The position numbers and the translations under genes were made by a program. Positions 11,483-21,552 of a stretch of 64,000 nucleotides of DNA are shown here, piece by piece (position 1 is the stretch's first letter; each line of letters starts with the position of its first letter). The stretch lies in NCBI GenBank assembly GCA_900660155.1, contig CABFPE010000079.1:206266-270265 (forward strand), in the 5' to 3' direction. This stretch comes from Hofstenia miamia (Eukaryota; Xenacoelomorpha; Acoela; Hofsteniidae). The notes beneath the pieces were generated by a model. The model was not told the origin of the DNA. It did no database searches and saw nothing but the letters and a program-made list of their open reading frames with translations.

Positions 11483-12804
11483 GTGTACTTATTATAAAGC
11501 TGACTAATTATAACATGCTTACTTTGTTGTTATATTTATACGTTATAGATATAGATATGTATTTTCTTAACTGTTCATATTTCAATGCCCAACCATATTA
11601 AATTTTTGAAATGACCACTGCGCAGCATTGCAGCTAGTTATATGAAACGGCGCACATTAGTAGCTATCTACAGTAGCTATGCTGCAGTAAGTTTTCATCT
11701 GTGAAAGTATGCTTAATAAATTTCGTGGATAAGAAAGTCTTCAAAATCATAGGTATCCCCAACTGCATATAAGTTTTCGGAATATCAAGCGGCAGTCACA
11801 ACTTCTAATAATTTCATGTCATTGTTCTGACTATAGCAACATTATTAAATTGCTAGGAAGGTTTATCTAGTACTTCGATCTTTGGAATTTTTGTTAATCA
11901 AATACACCGGCATGTACAACACTAGCACTTTGTCTATTTACACACATCCAATTAGTAGTGTGAATTTAGTTCTTTGGTTAGCGTTGGTCTGCGGTAAGCA
12001 GGTTCTTTACTAAAGCGAAAAAAAGTAAATCTAAATAAAGCAATTATGAGCAAGTACAAAACTACTGAATTATAGGACTTTTGCTTTGTGCTTACTCTCT
12101 GTTTTATCTTCTTTTGGCAATTTCTAAAATTTTGTACGTATATTATTCAGGACTACTTCTTTTACTTAATAATAATATATAGTTAATTAGTATAATTTAT
12201 GTATGAAATGCCCTGAACTCAAACAACGTGACTGCTGTAAAATCACATTCCTGACACTAGAGATAAAAAATTCCGTTTTTCAGTGGCGAAGAACCTTAAA
12301 TCACGCTTATTTTTAGTTAATTCATTGATTTTCTTATATCAAAATAATTATCGAACTTAATCAAATTAGGTTTTTTTATAAACGTTACCTGTAAACAGTA
12401 GTAGCGTAATTTGTGCTACTTGATATGTTAGAGTATTAATAAGTCCAACATTATCATAATAGACGAAATTATAATTGCATCTAAAAAATTCAGGAAAATC
12501 AATGATTTTTATTGTAAAATTCCGTAAGGCATTCATTAAAGTAACCTCATAATTGGTTATTGAATCCATATCTCTGGTTCCCCTGCTCTAAACAATCTAT
12601 TATGAGAAATTGACAATTAGCTTCTTAAGAATAGGGAATTTACTTTTAAGTTCAGCTGTGTTTTGTTGGTTTTTAGTTATTCACCACAATCTTAAGAAAT
12701 ATGCATTTTTGAAGGAAACTGGTTTGATTATTGCTAAATATCTCAGCAATCAGAAAACTCAAGTATATACCTTTGAATATCGAACTACAACAATGTTAAA
12801 TATA
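11483..12804. other. Upstream flank of the carbonyl reductase gene
   Basis: This stretch has no recognised element. It should contain the promoter and any 5' untranslated exon of the reductase, but I see no unambiguous TATA box, initiator or upstream exon. The frames at 12366-12569 and 12610-12840 do not resemble known proteins, and the second overlaps the reductase start out of frame. Confidence 0.4.
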
Positions 12805-12818
12805 TTTCTAAATTTTAG
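12805..12818 (+). promoter_or_regulatory. 3' splice acceptor directly before the start codon
   Basis: The sequence TTTCTAAATTTTAG is a pyrimidine/AT-rich acceptor with a CTAA branch-like motif. It ends in AG immediately before the ATG at 12819. Either an upstream 5'UTR intron or spliced-leader trans-splicing would explain an acceptor that leaves no untranslated bases in this exon. Confidence 0.55.
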
Positions 12819-13279
12819 ATGTCACCACGTATCTGTCTAGTTACTGGCTCAAATAAAGGCATTGGATTCGAAGCTGTTCGACAGATTTCTAAACTTTATT
12901 CAAATGATGATGTTGTATATCTGACATCTCGTGACAAGCAAAGGGGATCAGAAGCATTGAAAACCTTGAACGATGAAGGATTAAAGAACCTAAGGTAGAA
13001 AATTTTGCAAATACCTTTGCATATTTCAAAATGTATGATTTTTAATAACATTCTGAAATAGCAGCTAACCATTTTTTCTTGGATCTATTAATTTTTAATG
13101 CAAATTTTTCTGTTAATTTTTTTATGGTACCTGGAGAAGTGTTCTTAAACTAATACTTTATAAGGGTTTATATTCATAAAGGTCTATGCGTTGGTAAAAT
13201 GTATTGATGACAATCAAGTTTTATAAATCGTTGATCATTTATTAGACAAGGCGACTATATTTCAGGTTTTCCAAATACG

Positions 13280-13311
<32 letters not shown>

Positions 13312-13515
13312 NNNNNNNNNNNNNNNNNNNNNNNNNNNNNNNNNNNNNNNNNNNNNNNNNNNNNNNNNNNNNNNNNNNNNNNNNNNNNNNNNNNNNNNNN
13401 NNNNNNNNNNNNNNNNNNNNNNNNNNNNNNNNNNNNNNNNNNNNNNNNNNNNNNNNNNNNNNNNNNNNNNNNNNNNNNNNNNNNNNNNNNNNNNNNNNNN
13501 NNNNNNNNNNNNNNN

Positions 13516-13551
<36 letters not shown>

Positions 13552-16500
13552 AACAATGGAGTTATTTAAATTTTTTGCCACAGAATTTTTTGGAACTTGA
13601 ATATACTGAGAAAAAATTTTATAATTGCTTCTTATATATTTGTAAAGCCCTGAAATTTCTATAAAAATTGAAAATTTTTCAATCTTATTAGAAATATATT
13701 TCAATTTATTTTGAAAACAATTTCTTAATTAATATAAGTGTGTTTTCTCAGAATTTCAATATTCTTTGAATAGATTTATTTCCAAAACTAATAATAAAAT
13801 TTTAGCTGCATTTTGTGTACATTTTCTATTTCATTCTCTGAATTATTTGTTTTATTGTATTAGTAATTAGCTGGCTCCTATTAATTGTTGTTTTAGCACA
13901 ACCGCAAACATTATTTCAGCTATTTAAGCATTAAGATATTGCATTTCACATGTTTAGCAATGTGGGGAAAGAAGGGCATGAAGATGTTTTGAAATCAGTG
14001 GCGCGTTTAGGATTTTTAAAACGGAGGGCTGATACCTCTTTTTAAAGAAAAAAATTGTAAAAAATGTTTTTTGACAGAAGTATGCTTACACAAAATGCAA
14101 CCGTCTGTTTTTAGCAGCAAATCGATTGTAACATCTTTAATTAACGTGAACTATTTTCAATTTGGGCACAACTTCTTAGGGGTTGCCCCCCCCCTCTAAA
14201 CGTGCCACTGTTTGAAATTGTAGCATAATATGCAAAGAAAAGTATTTAAATAACAACTATACTAAGCTATTTAAATCTTATAGTACCAAATCACTTCTAA
14301 AGCTTACCTGATCCTATTTACACATTGGTCTCTCGTCACAAGCTTATAAATTTATTCAAAATTCCGAAATCTGTATTTACTTGCATTTCATTGCCAATGG
14401 TTTTTTCGACGATAATGTTGTGCAGAATTCATTGCACTGTTTTACCAATTCTATGCACCAGTGCAAATAGGCATCTACAATTTTCAACATCAACCAGGCT
14501 TTTGATCTATGCATCTCAATTTGCAAATATAAACCTCAAAATTCAGATACACTTTCAATTCTAGTTGAATTTGAAATTTCTTCTTAAAAGAGATACCTTA
14601 AGTGAGGAAAAAGTGTTTGAAATTTGTTGTGAAATGATCATCCTGTGGTCACTTAGGCCAGATTCATATCATTCAAAATAACTGTAACATCTGCTTAGCC
14701 CTATTACTAAGTTCAATAAATAACAATACTGTCTAAAGCAGTGAGGGATGATTTTTTAATTTAGAAACTAAATAGCTCACGAATTAAATATTTTAATAAA
14801 ATTTTGTTAACGGCTCAATAGTAATTTTTAATCTATGATTTTGTAATTTAAAAACAAAGTAACTTACGAATTCATATTTTATTAACATTTTATCAACCGT
14901 TCATTAGTGATTATTAATCTACGATTTTTAATTAAACAACTAAATAGTTTACGAAGTAAATATTTTATTAAACTTTAATAATGTAGTAATTTTTATTATT
15001 TGTTAGCCCCAAACAACGCAGAAGAATATTTTTTTTTAAAATTCATCTACTCAGGTTTTAGTGTGATATTCTTTATATATATATGACTTTTTTGAGAATT
15101 AAAAATGAATCCGCTTAAATAGAGACCAAATCAAGTATTTCAAGTTCTTGATGAATCACGTGTTTTCTATTATTGTCTAGATGTAAATACATATATTCAT
15201 GCACTAATAATTTAGTGTTAGAATATTTTCAAATTTTTAACATCTTAAATTTTGCTTAATCCAACGAAATCATTGCACTGCTTTGATTAATATTTAAAAT
15301 GCGTGTTTTAGATATTTGCAGTTGGATCTTGAAGATACTTCAACCATAAAGTCAGCAGCAAGTGCTATCTCAAAAGAGCATGGGAAATTAGACGTTTTGG
15401 TTAACAATGCAGGCTTTGCTTACAAAAATGCATCTCCTGCTCCTTTTCAAGAACAAGCAGAAGTATTCCTTTGTTTTCAAAAATCATTTACTATTGGAAT
15501 CTCTTAGGTCACCAACAGAATCAATTACTTTGGCACCCTTAATGTTATCAATGCCTTCATTCCCCTTTTAAAAAATGGGCGAATTGTTAACGTAGCTAGT
15601 TTTGCTGGCAGACTTGCACAGGTAAATTGTTTTTATAATTTTATTCAATGTAAAGTAAACAAATCTTTTCAAAAGTTTAACTGATATTTCCCATTAATTT
15701 TTAGTATCGCTTTGAGTATTCTTTAAATTTTACACTAAACGTGTGTTCTCACTGTCTACTTTTATCATCTGTCAAGAAATTGGTGAGAAAAGTCGATAGT
15801 GTGAACACTCTATCTGTTTTTATATTCAGATGATAAAAGTCGATAGTCTGAACGATAATAAAACTAGTCGAATAGGTACTTGAAACTAATTGCTTACTTC
15901 TCAAGTAGGGAACAGACTTCCAAAAAGTAAATTATTGTCGTTGAAATATTTCAACTTTATATTTCAACTTTAATTGCTAATTGAAATATTTTATTCACCA
16001 AATCGAATTATTTATTTGGCAAGAAATGCACGCTCTATATTAAACAATACTATCAATTAAAAGATTCAGTTTCACGAGGCCATTCAAATTATAATTCAGG
16101 GTTGTTTGTGCATATGAGAATTACAAGTGCTAGCAGATTAAACATCTCAATAGTTGATCATTATATAATTACGGCAGCTATGAACTAGCAATGGATGCAC
16201 AGTGACGTCCTTAAATTAATCACTGCTTATAGAAGAAGATGAATGTATTTGGAACGTACAAAACGAGATATACCATAACAAAATCCAAAGATCAAATTAT
16301 TTTAAACAGAATTTAATTACTGCAATAAACTTTTACGCTATACCTATGGCAATGAATCTCAAAAACGCTGCAAGACGAACTTCAACAGGTATAGTTTTCC
16401 GCAATCGCGTTGATTTCCTTGCCACATTTCAATGTATCTTCTGCAGCAAAACCTCAAAGGTAGTGGCATCTACTCTTAAATAATTGCGGTACAAATGAGG

Positions 16501-18453
16501 ATCATCTATTCGGAGTTCAAATGGACTTCTCCGAATGATTTTCTTGCTAAATACTGCCGACACCAGCAGCCTCTGTTTTTCCTACATTCAATTTTTTGGC
16601 TGATGTTAATCGCAAGCAGTACTCTTAAATTATCGCAATTGTTGACCATTAACGTGATAAATTGAATGATCCAAAATACCCAGGCATTTGTTTACATTGT
16701 AATTGAAGAGATGTTGTTATTTTTCTCACTGTCTATCAAAATATAATTGGAGTTGGGATTTTGTTCCCACTATCGATTTTTTGTCAGATGATAGCAAATC
16801 GCCAATTTGAACGAAAATAATTGCATTTTCGACTAAAATCTTCTGATTAAATTCGATAGTGGGAACACACCTTAAGTCCACTATTGTGTCGTGAAAAAAA
16901 TACTTAGTATATGGAAGCTTGCCCACTTCATGTCATTATGTACCATATTATAGTAAATACAATGGTATGGTAGGAAAATTTTATAGCCATTGTTGATGGT
17001 AAGCATAAAAATATGGCCATGACGATAAGCCATAAGTTTTTTACATATTCAGAATTTATTTTAAGTTTCACGAAAATTGTTGACTTACCTTTAATGTCAT
17101 TTCTTTTATTTATAATAATTGAGCGTTTTCAGCAAACGTATTTTTGATAAGATAACTTTTAAAGATGTTGTAAACCTTTATTGAATCGCTAAAGATGAAA
17201 TTATTTCCCATTTGTGAAAGTAGTAGAATTAAATAAATTCTAACGATTAAATTATTTTCCATTTTTAATGTTTGCCCTGAGCAAAGCATACCTTATTGGA
17301 AAATATTAAAAATATAATTTGTATTTTTTTATATGTTTCAAAATGTTTCTTCTACATAATCAATTGCTCGTTCAATTAGGCAGCCTTCACTAGTTTTCTA
17401 GAAATTTTCGGAATTTTTGAATGCTTTTGTGGTAATCCTTTGTAAATTCGATCAAATAAATTTAAAGTCTCTACATTATCATGCAAAATATATTTAAATA
17501 TCTTTTAATCCTTAGGGTGTGGTGGGAATTCAAAATCATAAAATTTGTTAAAAGTTTGGGTAAATACTGCAATCAAAAGGTAGCTTCAGAACGTTCAATC
17601 TTTGGAATCTTTGGAAATTCAAATGAGTGTAAAATCATGATTATGGTATCTCAGTTATAAATTGAATGCACATCTTCAATAATTCGCGTTAGACAAGTAA
17701 TCATAATCGCTTGATGTCTTCCTATGAAGACTGATTTTATTTGAACATTTTGTCTTTTAACATCTACTATTACAAATATTATTCTCAAATCTCTTTAATT
17801 ATTATTTCAAAATTTATGTATTCTTCTATAGTGATTTCAATAAATTTATAGTCCTAAGAAACTACCACGAATTGCTATTGATTGCTTTGAATGAATTCTA
17901 TCATTGAAAATATATTCAAATATTTAGACTAAAGTAGTTAGTTTAGGTGGCTAAGGATCATCAGTCAAAACTAACTTCACCTCATTTGAAAATAGAAGAA
18001 CTTTCAGCCTACATTAACGACTTTATTGAAAAAACAAAAACAAATTCTCATCGAAAAGCAGGTTATTCAAACACAGCTTATGGAATGAGTAAACTTGGAA
18101 TGATTGCTCTTTCTAATGTAAGTTTCATTTTAATTATGTAAGTCTTTTTGTCCCATCATGAAATATAATGGGAAACTTCGCTATTTATTTTCGCTTCTTA
18201 TAATCATATTTTATTTGTGGGATTCGCTATTTTACTTTCATTGTATTTTTAGATCTTTGCACGTGAGCTAGCTGGTGAAAATATTGCTGTCGTTTCGATG
18301 TGCCCGGGTTGGTGTAAAACTGATATGGCAGGAACCAATGCTCCAAACTCAGCGGCTGATGGAGCCGATATAGTTACTTATTTAGCCACTAAAGATAATA
18401 TTATGGAGCTATCTGGTAAATTTATTAGAGAAAAGGCAGTAGCAGTATGGTAG
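12819..18453 (+). CDS. CBR1: Carbonyl reductase [NADPH] 1-like, five exons, 270 aa
   Basis: This is a short-chain dehydrogenase/reductase expected to reduce quinones, aldehydes and ketones with NADPH in the cytosol. Exons are 12819-12994, 15312-15462, 15508-15621, 17947-18117 and 18253-18453. All junctions are GT-AG, and the frame is continuous from ATG to TAG. Length (270 aa) is close to vertebrate CBR1 (277). The cofactor loop TGSNKGIG is at residues 9-16, NNAG at 90-93, the structural Asn at 115, catalytic Ser at 140 (NVAS), and the YxxxK pair at Tyr192/Lys196. CPGWCKTDMAG follows, as in CBR1. CBR1-type insert residues between Ser and Tyr are present (exon 4), distinguishing it from classical SDRs. 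Exon 1 ends in phase 2; the others in phase 0. Introns are about 2.3 kb, 45 bp, 2.3 kb and 135 bp. No broken residue is seen, so it is probably functional. Confidence 0.95.
13282..13548. repeat. (TA)n microsatellite with 204-base assembly gap
   Basis: TA repeats run to 13311, Ns fill 13312-13515, and TA repeats resume to 13548, inside intron 1 of the reductase gene. The gap is probably unresolved TA repeat. Apparent IYIYIY proteins across it are artefacts. Confidence 0.95.
13996..14210. mobile_element. 215-bp hAT-type MITE in intron 1
   Basis: The left end reads CAGTGGCGCGTTTAG and the inverted right end CAGTGGCACGTTTAG (one mismatch in 15). It is flanked by a perfect 8-bp target-site duplication, TTTGAAAT, at 13988-13995 and 14211-14218. 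CAGTGGCG-type ends with an 8-bp TSD identify a nonautonomous hAT. The interior is noncoding. The intact TSD suggests a fairly recent insertion. Confidence 0.9.
15463..15507 (+). other. 45-bp intron of the carbonyl reductase gene
   Basis: Donor GTATTC and acceptor CTCTTAG bound an intron of 45 nt, a multiple of three. Read through, it would add 14 codons and then stop, because the acceptor TAG is itself an in-frame stop. Removing it restores QAE-VTN, matching the QAEVT of vertebrate CBR1. Confidence 0.85.
15741..16870. mobile_element. PIF/Harbinger element relic in intron 3
   Basis: The left end GTGTGTTCTCACTGTC (15741) pairs with the right end, whose reverse complement is GTGTGTTCCCACTATC, giving a 16-bp TIR with two mismatches. 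Inner copies of the motif recur at about 15755-15860 and 16780-16865. The minus-strand interior encodes Harbinger transposase pieces. The expected 3-bp TWA duplication is not clear, so exact ends may be off by a few bases. Confidence 0.75.
16330..16590 (-). pseudogene. Harbinger transposase N-terminal fragment
   Basis: Three minus-strand frames together give, in order, RGCWCRQYLARKS, then IIRRSPFELRIDDPHLYRNY, then TRLRKTIPVEVRLAAFLRFI. This matches the order in HARBI1-like nucleases (R-R-W-W-V-R, then the R-N-F/Y-L-R-M region, then the R-L-A-x-T-L-R-F-L-A-T-G block). At least two frameshifts and the absence of the DDE core mean it is dead. Confidence 0.8.
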
Positions 18454-18659
18454 ACGTAGAACATCAAACTTCATTTTCAAAAATAATTTTAGATATATTT
18501 TATTTGTTATCTATTGATTTTTTCACTTATTACAATCTAAAGGCTTGCTATGGTTTTAGTTTTTTCAAAATTACCCTGAAATAATGTAATGAACAAACTA
18601 AGGGTTCACTTACCAACATAGCACTTGGAAAACTCTGAGGACATCATGAATATAATTGT

Positions 18660-18665
18660 AATAAA
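18660..18665 (+). terminator. Candidate polyadenylation signal of the reductase gene
   Basis: AATAAA occurs 207 bp after the TAG stop at 18451-18453, a plausible 3'UTR length. Other AATAAA hexamers are common in this AT-rich DNA. Confidence 0.4.
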
Positions 18666-20021
18666 TTACACAAAATCTGATCATATATACAGATTTAATG
18701 CACATGTATTTAGAAAAACATGTATGTATATTGTTAAGAATGCTAAAGCACTTGAATAAGTGTTTTAAAAAAGTGAGTGCGATTGTTCTTCCCCAATGCT
18801 TCTCAATCCAGTATTTTTCCTAAATAGTAGGGTTCAAATTAGAACAATATCTCAATGATATGCTAGTTTATCAATATGATCATTATAATCCTAAACCTAA
18901 ACCCAACCTTTACACTAATCCTATCCACTATCCATAGTACCAAAAAAAAATAAGTCATAGTTGCATTTTGGTTTTTCACATGGGCATAGTGTACATTTGG
19001 GTAGGAATTGAGGCCTTTTTATTTATTATTGACTTTTTATGACTGAACTGATGGGGATCTCTACATAAATGTAAAATACTCCTAAATAATTATTTTCATG
19101 TTTTTTAGTCAGTTTGGCCCTGAAAAGTTTTGATAGCGCCAGGTTTTCAGCCTAATAACAACATTAAGCCTATTATTTATGAATGTTTCCAAATTACTTT
19201 TTTTATTCTTCCCATAGGATATTTCAGATACAAAATATAATCCATAGGTAAAAAACAGGTTTCTTTAAACTTGTGTAAATAATTTTCAACTTTTCGTTTA
19301 ATAGACAAAACTAAACATTCTGCTTCGAAATCATATTGAAATTAATAAGTATCTACAAATCTCACAATACAATAATTATTAAAACAGAGAAACCTTTCGC
19401 AAAAAATTTAATTTTTGAGATTAAGCTATGGAACACACCTACAAATGTGCAAAATGGAAAAGTATTCTCATAATCTCTCACTCATTTTGTATTTCAAGCA
19501 TTTTTTGAAAACTTATTAAGCTTTTTAGAGAAATCCTAGCCCTTAAAACACAAGAAGGCCCCAAGTTATCTAGGTTTATGCAAACTTCTCCAAAAATACA
19601 CTTTCATTCAACATATCATTAAAATTCAATAAATTATTTTGAATGTTTGTAGGAAAATCTGGGAATCATGCTATTAATATTTTTACCTAAACCTGGAATT
19701 TATAGTTATGGAAACAATTATAATTTTCAAAGTAAATATTGCTTTAAATTCATTGATATTAACATTGCGCACCTCAATCTTTCATTTTCTATATGATTTT
19801 CATGCAAAACTCTTAAAAAGATTAATTTTTAAAAATTTTTGTCATTGGGTCCTTTTGGCTGATTAGGGGTTGAATGCCATCTAGTGATCAAAATTTGAAA
19901 GTTATTATTTTGTTCTATATTCATAATAAAATGTTGAAAATTAGTTATTTATCTTTAGAAAATAATTTTAGGAATGATAACTTTTTTTAGGTTTCCAATA
20001 TTTGGATTTAAAATATTTTTT
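18666..20021. other. AT-rich noncoding with degenerate repeat pieces
   Basis: There is no gene. From about 19100 on, fragments recur that belong to the hairpin-repeat family described at 20022 and later: TTTGGCCCTGAAAA at 19107 and GAATGCCATCTAGTGATC at 19874. The second phrase recurs as AATGCCATCTAGCGG at 20361 and, inverted, near 26840. Confidence 0.4.
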
Positions 20022-20076
20022 AATGGCCCTGGTTTTATCCAACCTATAAACCCGATTAACCAAGGGCCAGAAAAAT
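20022..20076 (-). repeat. GGCCCTTGGTT hairpin element, minus orientation
   Basis: TGGCCCTGGTT at the left pairs with AACCAAGGGCCA at the right, around a roughly 30-nt loop. On the minus strand it reads TTTTTCTGGCCCTTGGTTAA, aligning with the plus-strand copies at 21237 and 25534. Confidence 0.65.
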
Positions 20077-20505
20077 GGTAAAATAGAACATTTTTTCAAG
20101 TGATGAAAAAAAATATTTTAATTTTTTAAGAAATAAATTTTAAATAGAATTAAACTTCTAAAATTAGCAGTATATTGAAATGTCAAATCTCTCAAAGCAT
20201 TTTTCACTTCAAACCCTGACAACCATTATGGAATATTTGGTTTTGTCAATAATGCTTCTATTTGAAAGATTTTGATAGTGTGCACATTAATTTTTTATTT
20301 CCTATATGTTTTTTATGTTAAAAACATTTTAAAAGCATATTTTAAAATTAAATAATTATTTAATGCCATCTAGCGGACATAACACTACTAACAATATTTT
20401 AATTAATAAAGTTCTCAAGGAGTTATAACACATTTTTTTGTCCATAAAACATAATTTTTATAACATAGATCATCAAAATTGAGGACTATCTAAAAATATT
20501 TTTAA

Positions 20506-20558
20506 AAGACCCTGTTTTATCCAAAAACTTCACCTGTATAGCCAAGTGCCACAATTTT
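20506..20558 (-). repeat. Degenerate hairpin element, minus orientation
   Basis: This block aligns with the copy at 20022 (GACCCTGTTTTATCCAA and GTATAGCCAAGTGCCACA). Its minus strand contains CTATACAGGTG, linking it to the plus-strand copies that carry TTATACAGGTG. Its stem is weaker because of substitutions. Confidence 0.5.
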
Positions 20559-21236
20559 TTTCTAAAATTCTTATATTCAATCATTTCATTAATTGTTCTA
20601 ATCTCTTCATTTATTTAAATTATTCTACACATTTTCAAATGTATTAAATAATTTTTGGCTTCTTAACCCAACAACCAAAGTTGGATTATGAACATCATTT
20701 AAAATTCTAAAAATTTATATAATTAAATATTTTTTATTTTACTAAAATAAAAAATCACTTCATGTGTTGATTGTAATTTTTTTGATTTCTTTCACAATTT
20801 TTATCAATTTAAATATTACTAAGTGCAAAATTTTACTTCATTAACATTAGACACTTTGAATTTTTGCAAATTAAAAATTATAATTAATTGATTAGTCTAA
20901 AGGAATTTATTAGTATTCAATTATAAAAATTTGAGTATTTACTAGGTATTAAAATTTCAGATTGTACTTAGACCCAGTATTTCTTCAAATTTTGAACATT
21001 CTCTCTTAGTTAGCCCTGCAATACCCATACATTAATCATTGCATTTGAACCTTTTTTAAATTTTTTTGTTTGCACCAAGTATTATAAATTAGCTAAGTTG
21101 TAATATTTCATGTAATTTTGAATTTTCTGTGATTAAACAAAATTTGTTTCAGTTATTTTACATATAATTATAGTTGAAAATTATAAATTAAATATTTTCA
21201 AAATTTTTGAAAAATTCTATATTTTCTAGTAGTATC

Positions 21237-21293
21237 TTTTGTGGCCCTTGGTTAAAAATGTATAGTATTACAAAAAACAAAGGTCAAAAAAAT
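21237..21293 (+). repeat. GGCCCTTGGTT hairpin element
   Basis: TTTTGTGGCCCTTGGTT on the left can pair with AACAAAGGTCAAAAA on the right, allowing G-U pairs and one or two mismatches. It is followed by the module AATTGACAAATTTGGAAA-like sequence seen after other copies. Confidence 0.6.
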
Positions 21294-21552
21294 TAAGAAA
21301 TAGACAAATTTGGAAAGTATTTAACAATATTAAAAAAATTTAATTGAAATTTGTTAGTGTGTTCCTGCTGTAGAATACATATTTTAATATTTTCATTAAG
21401 AGTCAAAGCAAATTTATTGCTCAATGTATACAAAATTCTACAAACTAACACATGACAAAAAAAATAAAATATAAACAAATAAATAACTACAAATTAATAT
21501 GTACAATATATAATAATATTATCAATGTTTGTGTGGATGTTTGTGTAGGTGC

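Noticed and set aside
12610-12840. 76-residue frame overlapping the reductase start
   Set aside because: Out of frame with exon 1, no homology recognised, and it crosses the splice acceptor.
13242-13704. Minus-strand open frames with IYIYIY repeats
   Set aside because: They are translations of (TA)n on both sides of a 204-base N gap, not proteins.
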